A stretch of DNA of 64,000 nucleotides from positions 427,496-491,495 of the forward strand of contig QOZQ01000005.1 in NCBI GenBank assembly GCA_003576695.1. The letters run 5' to 3'. This document shows, in pieces, positions 8,919-16,463 of the stretch (positions within the stretch are counted from its first letter, which is position 1; each line of letters starts with the position of its first letter). The notes beneath the pieces were generated by a model. That model did no database searches, had not been told where the DNA came from, and worked only from the letters and a program-made list of their open reading frames with translations. The DNA is from Taklimakanibacter lacteus. Lineage in GTDB: Bacteria; Pseudomonadota; Alphaproteobacteria; Rhizobiales; Aestuariivirgaceae. Made by a program: the position numbers and the translations under genes.

Positions 8919-9554
8919 ATGTTCACTCACAAGCAAGTCTGGACGGCGATCGATGTCATCGCGGAGCGCTATGGCTTCTCGGCCTCGGGCCTCGCCAAGA
9001 AAGCGGGCCTCGACCCGACCTCGTTCAACCCCTCGAAGCGCCATGGTCCGGATGGACGGCCGCGCTGGCCCACCACCGAAAGCATCGCGCGCGTGCTGGA
9101 AGCCTCAGGCGCCTCGGTCGAGGAATTCAGCGACCTGCTTGCCGGCCGCAAGGGCCAGCCGCCGAAGCGCCGGCAGATCCCGCTCATCGGCTTCACGCAA
9201 GTGGGCAAGAGCGGCTTCTTCGACGATTCGGGCTTTCCGGTCGGCACCTCATGGGACGAGATCGAAGCGCCCGGCATCGTCGACCAGAATGCCTATGCGG
9301 TCGAAATCCAGGGCGAGAGCATGCTGCCGGTCTATCGCGAGGGCGATATCGTGATCGTGTCGCCCTCGACCTCGATCCGCAAGGGTGACCGGGTGATCGC
9401 GCGTACCACCAATGGCGAAGTGCTGGCGCGCATCCTGCACCGGCAATCCGCCAAGACGGTCGAGCTCGCGGCCTTCAATCCGGCCGAGGAGATCAAGAGC
9501 ATCGAGATGAAGGATATCGACTGGATCGCCCGCATCATCTGGGCGGGACAGTAG
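8919..9554 (+). CDS. S24/LexA-like HTH regulator, probably not self-cleaving
   Basis: 211 residues. Residues 1-75 form a helix-turn-helix DNA-binding domain (RYGFSASGLAKKAGLDPTSF). Residues about 85-210 are an S24 (LexA/CI-like) domain: PLIGFTQVGKSGFF, then QGESMLPVYREGDIVIV with the nucleophile at Ser134, and KGDRVIARTTNGEVLARIL. In LexA-type proteases the base is a lysine just before the final hydrophobic pair of this last segment; here that position appears to be Arg171. The cleavage dipeptide, usually Ala-Gly or Cys-Gly, appears as Val-Gly near residues 95-96. It is therefore probably a stable repressor rather than an SOS-type one. A good ribosome site (ggag, 8908-8911) supports the start. 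No phage genes are nearby. Confidence 0.88.
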   Translation: MFTHKQVWTAIDVIAERYGFSASGLAKKAGLDPTSFNPSKRHGPDGRPRWPTTESIARVLEASGASVEEFSDLLAGRKGQPPKRRQIPLIGFTQVGKSGFFDDSGFPVGTSWDEIEAPGIVDQNAYAVEIQGESMLPVYREGDIVIVSPSTSIRKGDRVIARTTNGEVLARILHRQSAKTVELAAFNPAEEIKSIEMKDIDWIARIIWAGQ

Positions 9555-9605
9555 AGCCACCTCCGGACTGCCGGTTGAAAAAACTGGAGACACGCCAGTT
9601 ACAAT

Positions 9606-9637
9606 TTGACTTTTCGCCTTAGTTAACCTAAGGTTAA
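9606..9637 (+). promoter_or_regulatory. Predicted promoter of the FecR-domain gene with a CtrA-like box
   Basis: ttgact (9606-9611), a 17-base spacer and taaggt (9629-9634) make a plausible housekeeping promoter. Overlapping its -10 is the perfect palindrome ttaacctaaggttaa (9623-9637), which matches the alphaproteobacterial CtrA site TTAA-N7-TTAA exactly. The gene starts at 9691. The match is seen in the sequence; CtrA control is inferred. Confidence 0.5.
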
Positions 9638-9690
9638 TCGGCGCGACCGATTTGAGAGTGGGCGACAGGGGCTCAAAAGAGAGGTGTGTC

Positions 9691-10542
9691 ATGCGTAGCA
9701 GGCACCAGATCGCGCTTGCATGTGTCCTAACCATCCTTGCCTTTGGCTCGGCGCAAGCCGCGTCGCCGATCGGCACCGCCGTCAGCACATCGACGACGGT
9801 CAGTGCCGGCGGGCGCACTTTGCAGAAATCCTCGCCGATCTTCTTCAACGACCTCTTGAGATCGAACGCAACGGGCCTCGGGCAATTCGTCTTCGATGAC
9901 GGCACCAAGCTCGCCATGGGCCCGTCCGCGTCGCTCAAGATCGATCAGTCGATCTACAAGGGCAAGCGCACGCTGCAGCAGGCGAGCATCCAGGCGTCGA
10001 AAGGCGCCTTCCGCTATATCAGCGGCGCCGTATCCGGCCACAAGATCGCAACGCCCTATGGCACGATCGGCATCCGCGGCACCGCCTTCGACTTCACGAT
10101 CAGAAACGGCAAGGTCTATATCCTCCTGTTCCGCGGCGCGGTGAGTTTCTGCAATGGCGGCACCTGCAAGACCCTCAGGCGTTCCTGCGACTATCTGGTC
10201 GGCGGCGGCGGTGGTGTCAGCGATCCCAAACCGTTGAGCACCGCGATAGATTCCGGGCTCAATATCGGCCAGGTCTTCCCGCTCACGGTCAATCAGGGCA
10301 AGCTCAACTCGCAATTCCGGCAGGGTACCAAGGGCTGCTACAGCCGTGCGGCCCGGCGGGCACCCAGTGTCATCGGGATTTCGCCGGAAGTTCAGGCCGC
10401 GGCGAGCGAGCCGCCCGGAGCGCCGGCGAGTCCCGCCGGCAAATCCAACAAGGGCTTCGGCAATGGCGGCGAGGCCGACGATAACGGCCCGACGGAAACA
10501 CAGAATCCCGGCAAGGGCAACTCCTTTGGCAGGAACAAATAG
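9691..10542 (+). CDS. Secreted FecR-domain protein
   Basis: 283 residues. The start at 9691 gives a Sec signal peptide (MRSRHQIALACVLTILAFGS then AQA) and is preceded by a strong agagagg; an in-frame upstream ATG at 9652 would hide this signal. Residues about 40-150 form a FecR domain: LQKSSPIFFNDLLRSNATGL, FDDGTKLAMGPSASLKID, GAFRYISGAVSGHKIATPYG and TIGIRGTAFDF. The C-terminus from about residue 220 is low-complexity, rich in Pro, Gly, Asn and Lys. There is no FecI-type sigma factor or TonB receptor nearby and no transmembrane helix apart from the signal, so it is probably a periplasmic or surface FecR-only protein rather than an anti-sigma factor. Its role is unknown. Confidence 0.88.
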   Translation: MRSRHQIALACVLTILAFGSAQAASPIGTAVSTSTTVSAGGRTLQKSSPIFFNDLLRSNATGLGQFVFDDGTKLAMGPSASLKIDQSIYKGKRTLQQASIQASKGAFRYISGAVSGHKIATPYGTIGIRGTAFDFTIRNGKVYILLFRGAVSFCNGGTCKTLRRSCDYLVGGGGGVSDPKPLSTAIDSGLNIGQVFPLTVNQGKLNSQFRQGTKGCYSRAARRAPSVIGISPEVQAAASEPPGAPASPAGKSNKGFGNGGEADDNGPTETQNPGKGNSFGRNK

Positions 10543-10544
10543 GA

Positions 10545-10584
10545 TCAGCCCAATTCGCCCTTGAGCGCCCTGCCGATCAGCGGC
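10545..10584 (-). pseudogene. Orphan second copy of the lysS 3' end
   Basis: These 40 bases match 36 of 40 with 11569-11608, the end of lysS, in the same orientation. Read on the minus strand they encode LIGRALKGELG and a stop; the intact gene ends [11 protein letters not shown] and a stop. Two differences are silent or near-silent (TTG/CTC Leu, AGG/AAG Arg/Lys), so the copy is a diverged lysS terminus and not a fresh duplication. It begins two bases after the stop of the FecR-domain gene, as a convergent ancestral lysS would. Confidence 0.8.
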
Positions 10585-10596
10585 AATGAAATCAGC

Positions 10597-10637
10597 AGGC
10601 CGGCGTGTTGAGCTTCAGCAACGCCGGCCTCGATTTT
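10597..10637 (+). terminator. Rho-independent terminator after the FecR-domain gene
   Basis: The ten-base stem aggccggcgt (10597-10606) / acgccggcct (10621-10630) is perfect, with a 14-base loop, and is followed by cgattttt. It lies 55 bases after the FecR-domain gene and would also shield the following membrane-protein gene from read-through. Confidence 0.75.
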
Positions 10638-10719
10638 TGTTGGGCAAAGGCTCTTTCAAACCGCTGCGCGCATCATATATCTCCTTGGAGGTAGCAAAGC
10701 TGTTCGACCAAGGGGCCGA

Positions 10720-11565
10720 ATGCCGGACCGAGTTCAAAACACGTCCTGTTGGACGTCTCTTTTGTGGACGGCCGTCGCCTTTCTGGCGATCTTTCCCCCC
10801 TTCGCGGTCAATTCGACATCGTGGGGCATGCGAGCCATCTGGATCGGCTTCCTGCTGACCGCTGCTTTCTTATGTTTCATGGCGCATCTGCGGGAGCAAG
10901 AGGATCCGGAGTTGCACAAATACGCCGAGCTGCAGCGGAATGGCCCCTATGTACGCCGCTATCGGCCGCTCGCCTTCGGTGTCATCCTGATCACCCTTCT
11001 GGTCGTCGAAATCCCGGCTGTTGCTGCAACCTATGCGACCCCGGATCGGCCGATCCTGTGGCACGGCACAGAACTGATCGCGCAATGGGGCGAGGCGATT
11101 TTTCCACTGATCCCCAAATATGCAACGCAGATAACGCCCCCGCTCGAGCCGCAAGCCCTCTACAAGGTGCAGGCGGTTATGACGCTATTCCTTTTGGCGG
11201 GGGCTCTCATTTTCACCATCTACGCGTCCTACATTTTCTGCATGCCGCATGACGAAACCCAGATCCAGCAGCGGGTGGAACAAGCCATGACACCCAGCAG
11301 ACTTGCCTCTTCCCCCACCGCAATGCTGCTCATCCTGGTGCCCTTCGGAGTCTTCTGCGGCTTTGCAATGTTCCTTGGCTGGTTCGAGTTTGATCCCCAG
11401 CCCCACTACCTGACCCACAAGAAATGCTTCATGCAGGCGGGCTGCTATGTTGCAGACGACCTGCTCCTGATCGCAACAGGTTTTGCCCGGATATGCGGAG
11501 CCTACGGCTTCTGGCTCGGCGCAATCCTATTTGCGCTCCGGGCATTTGCATCCGACACCGAATGA
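10720..11565 (+). CDS. Orphan membrane protein with about six helices
   Basis: 281 residues, not recognised. About six hydrophobic segments are visible (near residues 12-30, 33-52, 85-106, 160-180, 208-230 and 255-275). A charged loop after helix 2 reads REQEDPELHKYAELQRNGPY. A late extracytoplasmic loop has two cysteines (HKKCFMQAGCY) that could form a disulfide. aggggc (10711-10716) is a good ribosome site. The gene sits exactly between the two lysS-end copies (10545-10584 and 11569-11608), so it appears to be an insertion. Its codon use looks less GC-biased than that of its neighbours. No function is proposed. Confidence 0.8.
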   Translation: MPDRVQNTSCWTSLLWTAVAFLAIFPPFAVNSTSWGMRAIWIGFLLTAAFLCFMAHLREQEDPELHKYAELQRNGPYVRRYRPLAFGVILITLLVVEIPAVAATYATPDRPILWHGTELIAQWGEAIFPLIPKYATQITPPLEPQALYKVQAVMTLFLLAGALIFTIYASYIFCMPHDETQIQQRVEQAMTPSRLASSPTAMLLILVPFGVFCGFAMFLGWFEFDPQPHYLTHKKCFMQAGCYVADDLLLIATGFARICGAYGFWLGAILFALRAFASDTE

Positions 11566-11568
11566 AGC

Positions 11569-13212
11569 TCAGCCGAGTTCGCCCTTGAGCGCCTTGCCGA
11601 TCAGCGCCCTTGTATTGTCGATGCCATAGAGCGCGGCGAAAGACCCGAAGCGCGGGCCTTTCTCCTCGCCGAGCAACACCTGATAGAGCGTGTTGAACCA
11701 GGCGAGCGACACGCCGGCCGAGCCGTCCTTCTGCACCGTCCTGTAGGGATCGCGGCGGCCGACATCATAGACGGCCTGCTGGATCTCTTCCGGCGTCGCC
11801 GCCTTCGGCAGATTGCCCAGCGCCGCGGACAGATCCTCGAGCGCCTGCTTTTCATCGGCGGTGGCCTGGCGATACTTCTTCTGCGGCTTCACGAAATCCT
11901 GGAAATAGCGGATGGCGAAACCCACCAGCGCGTCGAGGCGCGGATGTGTCTCGGGCGACACCTGCGGCGCATAGCGCTTGAGGAAGGCCCACAGCACGTC
12001 CTTGCTTTCGGCATTGGCGACCGCCACCAGATTGAGCAGCAGCGCGAAGGACACCGCCTGGGTGCGCCCGCTTTGCTCGGTGACGAGCACTTCGGGTGCG
12101 GGCGGCGAGCCTGCATGGATGTGCCACACCGGATTGGTGAGCTTCTGCGCCAGCTCCTGTCGGCCATAGGCCTCGAGGAACGCCTGATAGTCATCGACGG
12201 CGCGCGGGATCACGTCGAAATAAAGCTTTTTCGCCTCGCGCGGCTTCGAATACATGAAGAGCTGCAGGCTCTGCGGGTCGGCATAGGTCAGCCATTCATC
12301 GATGGTGAGGCCATTGCCCTTCGACTTCGAGATCTTCTGGCCCTTCTCGTCGAGGAAAAGCTCATAGTTGAAGCCGTCGGGCGGCGGCGCGCCCAGCACC
12401 TTGCAGATGCGGCTCGCCAGCTTGACCGAGTCGATCAGGTCCTTGCCCGACATCTCATAATCGACATCGAGCGCATACCAGCGCATCGCCCAGTCGGGCT
12501 TCCACTGCAGCTTGCAGTGCCCGCCGGTGACCGGCGTCTCATAGGCCTTGCCGGAGGCGGGATCGCGCCAGACGATGGTGCCCGCCTTCACATCGCGGCT
12601 CTCGATCGGCACCTGCATGACGACGCCCGATTCCGGATGCACGGGCAGGAAGGGCGAATAGGTCTGCGAGCGCTCCTCGCGCAGCGACGGCAGCATGATC
12701 GCCATGATCTCGTCATAGCATTCGAGCGCCCGGAGCAGCGCCTTGTCGAAACGGCCGGCGGCGTAATATTCGGTCGAGCTCGCGAATTCATAGTCGAAGC
12801 CGAAGGCATCGAGGAACCGGCGCAGCATCGCATTGTTGTGATGGCCGAAGCTTTCATACTTGCCGAAAGGGTCGGGGATCGAGGTCAGCTTGCGGCCGAG
12901 ATGCTGGGCAATGAGCTCCTTGTTCGGGATGTTGTCCGGCACCTTGCGCAGGCCATCCATGTCGTCGGAGAAGCACAGCAGCCTTGTCGGGATGTCCGAC
13001 ATGGTGGCGAAAGCGCGGCGCACCATGGAGGTGCGCGCCACCTCGCCGAAAGTGCCGATATGCGGGAGCCCTGAGGGACCATAGCCCGTCTCGAACAGGA
13101 CTTCCTTAACGGGGTGTTTTTTGCCCTTCACGCGCTCCAGGAGCTTGCGGGCCTCTTCAAAAGGCCACGCCTTGCTGTCGAGAGCGGCGGCGCGAAGGAG
13201 CTGGTCGGTCAT
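11569..13212 (-). CDS. lysS: Lysyl-tRNA synthetase, class I
   Basis: 547 residues from the ATG at 13212, which starts [18 protein letters not shown]; longer in-frame starts run into the upstream repeat. It charges tRNA-Lys with lysine. Class I (archaeal/alphaproteobacterial) type is clear from the HIGH-like [13 protein letters not shown] near residue 46 and the KMSKS-like [19 protein letters not shown]-terminal anticodon-binding region follows (PHIRASTR-equivalent segment [18 protein letters not shown]). The last codons are duplicated at 10545-10584. Two double-hairpin repeats lie directly upstream, so the leader contains strong secondary structure. Confidence 0.97.
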   Translation of the reverse strand: MTDQLLRAAALDSKAWPFEEARKLLERVKGKKHPVKEVLFETGYGPSGLPHIGTFGEVARTSMVRRAFATMSDIPTRLLCFSDDMDGLRKVPDNIPNKELIAQHLGRKLTSIPDPFGKYESFGHHNNAMLRRFLDAFGFDYEFASSTEYYAAGRFDKALLRALECYDEIMAIMLPSLREERSQTYSPFLPVHPESGVVMQVPIESRDVKAGTIVWRDPASGKAYETPVTGGHCKLQWKPDWAMRWYALDVDYEMSGKDLIDSVKLASRICKVLGAPPPDGFNYELFLDEKGQKISKSKGNGLTIDEWLTYADPQSLQLFMYSKPREAKKLYFDVIPRAVDDYQAFLEAYGRQELAQKLTNPVWHIHAGSPPAPEVLVTEQSGRTQAVSFALLLNLVAVANAESKDVLWAFLKRYAPQVSPETHPRLDALVGFAIRYFQDFVKPQKKYRQATADEKQALEDLSAALGNLPKAATPEEIQQAVYDVGRRDPYRTVQKDGSAGVSLAWFNTLYQVLLGEEKGPRFGSFAALYGIDNTRALIGKALKGELG

Positions 13213-13231
13213 TTTCCTGTCTTTGCTGATA

Positions 13232-13350
13232 GAGCCTTGCCCATTTGATCGAATCCTCCGGATACGATCAAATGGGCAAAAGGCTCGAAAACATATTAGC
13301 TTGAGCGCTTCCTTATCGCCAAAGTCGAGCAACTTTGGCGGGAAGCGCTC
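13232..13350. repeat. Double-hairpin composite repeat, copy B1
   Basis: Hairpin 1 (13232-13286) pairs gagccttgcccatttgatcg with its complement, with a two-base bulge. Hairpin 2 (13303-13350) has an outer stem gagcgcttcc/ggaagcgctc and an inner stem cgccaaagt/actttggcg. Relatives at 14928-15026 and 32564-32663 keep the hairpin 2 architecture with compensatory changes. It starts 20 bases upstream of lysS. Confidence 0.8.
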
Positions 13351-13374
13351 ATGAGAAAGCCCGGCAAATCGTTA

Positions 13375-13485
13375 GCGCGCGATCAGGAAAAGTGGAAGCC
13401 GGTTTTCCGTCCGATCGCGCGCCAACTATAGGATTCCGATCACGTTTATCACTTCAGGCCAAAATGGCCTGTAGTGATCGTGATC
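13375..13485. repeat. Double-hairpin repeat, copy C1
   Basis: Hairpin a (13375-13422) has outer arms gcgcgcgatc/gatcgcgcgc and a core with ggaaaagtgg and ccggttttcc. Hairpin b (13438-13485) has arms gatcac/gtgatc and the inner arms acttcaggcc/ggcctgtagt. The gaaaagtgg...accggtttt core is a common Rhizobiales intergenic motif. A relative is at 19280-19387. Confidence 0.75.
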
Positions 13486-13548
13486 TAATTTTGCCGGGCT
13501 TTGCTCTATAAGCCGTATGGGCTTGCGTCAACCTCAGCGAAGCCTTCT

Positions 13549-13723
13549 CCAATTTTCCCCCTCGCCCGTTGCGAAGCAATGGGAGAGGGTGGCCGAAGGC
13601 CGGGTGAGGGCTCTTTGCCGCAACTACGATAGCTCTTGAAGGTTTGTTCGCTCCGAGAAAGAGCCCTCATCCGCCCTCCGGGCACCTTCTCCCATGCTGC
13701 GCACGGGAGAAGGGGAATTGGGG
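13549..13723. repeat. Palindromic intergenic repeat, copy A4 (divergent subfamily)
   Basis: Arms resemble family A but with different content: ccctcgcccgttgcgaagcaatgg and gagggtggccgaaggccggg on the left, and gagccctcatccgcc and ccttctcccatgctgcgcac on the right. Complementary ends (aattttcccc/ggggaatt) close the element. It lies just past the 3' end of the aldo/keto reductase gene. The 522-base gap between lysS and that gene holds only B1, C1 and this element. Confidence 0.7.
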
Positions 13724-13734
13724 GATCTACCGCG

Positions 13735-14769
13735 TCAACCTCGGTCGACCGGGAAGGGATTGCGTTCGGCGAAGCCCAGCTGGTGCCAATAGGGATAGGG
13801 TGGCGTGGTCAGGCTCGCGGCATCGAGCTTCGCCACCTGATCTTTCGTGAGATTCCAGCCGACGGCGCCGAGATTCTGCCGCAGCTGCTCCTCATTGCGG
13901 GCGCCCACGATCACCGTCGATACGGAAGGCCGCTGCAGGAGCCAGTTGAGCGCGATCTGGGGAATGCTCTTGCCCGTCTCCTTCGCCACTTCGTCCAGCG
14001 CATCGACGACCTTGTAGAGATATTCGTCCGGCACCGGCGGGCCGTTATCGGCCGTCTTGTGCAGGCGGCTCTGCTTCGGCAGAGGGCTGCCTCTGCGCAA
14101 TTTGCCGGTGAGCCGGCCCCAGCCCAGCGGCGACCACACCACGCAGCCGACACCCTGGTCGAGAGCGAGCGGCATGAGCTCCAGCTCATAATCGCGCCCG
14201 ATCAGCGAATAATAGGCCTGGTGCGCGACATAGCGGGAATAGCCATAGCGCTCCTGGAGCCCGAGCGACTTCATCAGGTGCCAGCCGGAGAAATTCGAGC
14301 AGCCGAGATAACGGATCTTGCCCTGGCGCACGAGGTCATCGAGCGTCGAGGTCACTTCCTCGATCGGCGTCCTGGCATCGAAGCCATGCAGCTGGAAGAG
14401 ATCGATATAGTCGGTGCCGAGACGCTTCAGGCTGCCTTCGACCTGCTTGATGAGATGGTAGCGCGATGAGCCGACATCATTGGGCTCATCGGAGAAGCGG
14501 AACGTCGCCTTGGTCGAGATCAGCACCTTGTCGCGCCGGCCCTTGATCGCCTTGCCCAGTATCTCCTCGGCAAGGCCGTTCGAATAGACATCGGCGGTGT
14601 CGAACATGGTGAGGCCCGCCTCGAGGCAGATGCTGACGAGCTTCGTCGCCTCGTCGACGCCGCTGCCGCCCCAGGCCTTGAAGAATTCATTGCCGCCGCC
14701 GAATGTGCCGGTTCCCATGCTGAGGGCAGGCACCGTGAATCCCGAGCCGCCAAGCTGCCTGAACTCCAT
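13735..14769 (-). CDS. Aldo/keto reductase
   Basis: 344 residues, a normal length. The start at 14769 (MEFRQLGGSGFTVPALSMG) is preceded by aggag; the frame is open further upstream but with non-family sequence. The AKR tetrad is visible: Asp in LTMFDTADVYSNG with Tyr four residues later, Lys in VLISTKATF and His in YIDLFQLHGFD. NADP-binding segments are GCSNFSGWHL and the late STVIVGARNEEQL. It is a cytosolic NADPH-dependent reductase of the YajO/YdjG/Tas-like group. The substrate is unknown. It stands alone, between repeats A4 and B2. Confidence 0.92.
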   Translation of the reverse strand: MEFRQLGGSGFTVPALSMGTGTFGGGNEFFKAWGGSGVDEATKLVSICLEAGLTMFDTADVYSNGLAEEILGKAIKGRRDKVLISTKATFRFSDEPNDVGSSRYHLIKQVEGSLKRLGTDYIDLFQLHGFDARTPIEEVTSTLDDLVRQGKIRYLGCSNFSGWHLMKSLGLQERYGYSRYVAHQAYYSLIGRDYELELMPLALDQGVGCVVWSPLGWGRLTGKLRRGSPLPKQSRLHKTADNGPPVPDEYLYKVVDALDEVAKETGKSIPQIALNWLLQRPSVSTVIVGARNEEQLRQNLGAVGWNLTKDQVAKLDAASLTTPPYPYWHQLGFAERNPFPVDRG

Positions 14770-14927
14770 TCTTCGCACTCCTGATGTGGTATTTGCTTGA
14801 AAATGGTTGACGCGAGGCGGGGAAGACGAGCCTCGCGGGATGCGTATCTTCCCGCATCCCCAGCCCGCAAGACAAGGGTCAATCGCGGATGGGTGCCATC
14901 CCTGTTTGCGCTGCCTAGCGCGCATCC

Positions 14928-15026
14928 CGGCGAAGTGGACTCACTTCGCCGAAAAGGATTCGTGCCAAATCAATATGTTGGAGCAAATCCTTATCGCCAA
15001 AGTCTCCAACTTTGGCGGGATTTGCT
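14928..15026. repeat. Double-hairpin composite repeat, copy B2
   Basis: Hairpin 1 (14928-14951) pairs cggcgaagtg with cacttcgccg around a four-base loop. Hairpin 2 (14981-15026) has an outer stem gagcaaatcc/ggatttgctc and an inner stem cgccaaagt/actttggcg. The linker aaaaggattcgtgcc is shared with B3. It lies between dienelactone hydrolase and the aldo/keto reductase, seven bases after the hydrolase stop, and may end its transcript. Confidence 0.85.
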
Positions 15027-15032
15027 CTAACT

Positions 15033-15896
15033 TCAGGCAACAGCGAGGTTCTTCCTGAGGAATTCGACGGTGCGGCTCCAGGCCAATTCGGCCGCGTCCT
15101 TGTTGTAGCGCGCCGCATTGGCGTCGTTGTTGAAGGCGTGATTGGCGCCGTCATACATGAAGAGCTCATACATCTTGCCATTGTCCTTGAGCGCCTTCTC
15201 GAAATCCGGGACGCCGGCATTGATGCGCTCATCGAGCCCGGCATAGTGCAGCAGGAGCGGCGCCTTGATGGATGAAACCTGGTCGGACTTGGGCTGGGCG
15301 CCATAATAGACCACGCCCGCCGCCAGCGACGGCTCATTGACTGCAAGCTCACCGACCCTGCCGCCGCCCCAGCAGAAGCCCACCGCCGCGACTTTGCCGG
15401 TGCAGTCGGCGCGCGCGGCGAGGGCGGCAAGGCCGGCGCGCGACATGGCCACCGTCTCCTCGGATTTCAGCGTGCCGATAAGGTCGCGCGCCTTGTCCGC
15501 GTCATCGGGCGTGCCGCCCTTGATGCTCAGATAATCGGGAGCGAGGGCGAGAAAGCCCTCGGTCGCGAGCCGCCGCGCCACGTCCTTGATATGGGGGTTG
15601 AGGCCTCTGTTCTCGGAAATGACGATGACCCCGCCGGCCTTGGGGAATTCCTTCTGCTTGACGAGATAGCCCGAGATCTTGCCGACCGTCGATTCATAAG
15701 TGATCGTCTCGGGCAGGATGCGGGTGTCGTTCTCGGCCACCATCTCGGCCCTGACATAGTTGTTCTCGAGCAGCGGCAGGAGCGCCGTGGCCGCCGCCGT
15801 GCCGCCCGCCAGTGTCGTCAGTCTCTCGAGGAAATCGCGGCGCTTCATCTGGCCATGCGTGTAGCGGTCGAACAGATCGATATATCTCTGATCCAT
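15033..15896 (-). CDS. Exported dienelactone hydrolase family protein
   Basis: 287 residues of the alpha/beta-hydrolase DLH family (carboxymethylenebutenolidase-like). A twin-arginine-like signal (MKRRDFLERLTTLAGG, from about residue 17) follows a short N-terminal extension typical of this subfamily, so the protein probably acts in the periplasm. The catalytic triad is visible: Cys in VAAVGFCWGGGR, Asp in LLLHYAGLDERIN and His in DGANHAFNND. VIVISENRGLNPHIKDVARRL matches the usual oxyanion region. Substrates of such exported members are not established. It is a single gene. Confidence 0.9.
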   Translation of the reverse strand: MDQRYIDLFDRYTHGQMKRRDFLERLTTLAGGTAAATALLPLLENNYVRAEMVAENDTRILPETITYESTVGKISGYLVKQKEFPKAGGVIVISENRGLNPHIKDVARRLATEGFLALAPDYLSIKGGTPDDADKARDLIGTLKSEETVAMSRAGLAALAARADCTGKVAAVGFCWGGGRVGELAVNEPSLAAGVVYYGAQPKSDQVSSIKAPLLLHYAGLDERINAGVPDFEKALKDNGKMYELFMYDGANHAFNNDANAARYNKDAAELAWSRTVEFLRKNLAVA

Positions 15897-16463
15897 GGCG
15901 TTCCTCCCGGTGGACGACGAACAATGCCTTCGAGATGCGCCAGGTTCCAGACGGGATCGATCACAAAGAGCTGATCAGGCGCCGGCTCCTCGATCTATTC
16001 GGCCAGCGTCCCTTGCAATCATGGGCAGAGCCGTGCGATTTGGAAAACTCCATCTTGGAGAGATGCGTCAGGACAAGGATGCTCTGCCTTGCGCCGGCAC
16101 GCTCCTGGGCCGGACATATGATGCGGGTCCTAGGAATATTCGCAAGGGCACGGTACCCGCCGCGCGCGACGGGAAATTCCCTGCATTTCCCGATCCTGCG
16201 CAGCCAGCTCATTGATATTGCTCAGCCGGCTTTTTTCTTGTGAAAATTCCCTGTAATTCCCTGTAAATCCCTGTATTTCGAGTCCCGTCGCACCAACAGA
16301 GCGCAAGGAATCACTGCCTATCATTGTCAATGATCACCTGATTTTTCACCGGTGAAACGCTCATGACAACAAGCGCAGCAATCGGCAGAAGCCGTGCGGC
16401 GCCCTTCTTCTCGTCAAACTTGGCCTATGCCCCGGCCGGCGATCACTGTATGTTCCGCTTCGA
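15897..16463. other. Gene-free region with short tandem repeats and two palindromes
   Basis: No convincing coding frame in 567 bases. A ten-base unit aattccctgt occurs three times in tandem (16245-16274, the last unit with one change), with a related aattccctgc at 16187-16196. Two palindromes follow: tcattgtcaatga (16321-16333) and the perfect 14-base tttcaccggtgaaa (16344-16357), 107 bases before the helicase gene. These look like binding sites, but for what is unknown. Confidence 0.6.

Noticed and set aside
8919..9554. The S24-type regulator as a prophage marker
   Set aside because: No integrase, structural or lysis genes lie nearby, and its neighbours are housekeeping genes.
15895..16243. 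Overlapping frames of about 100 codons in the gene-free region
   Set aside because: No recognisable domain, no good ribosome site, arginine-rich composition and overlap with the tandem repeats.
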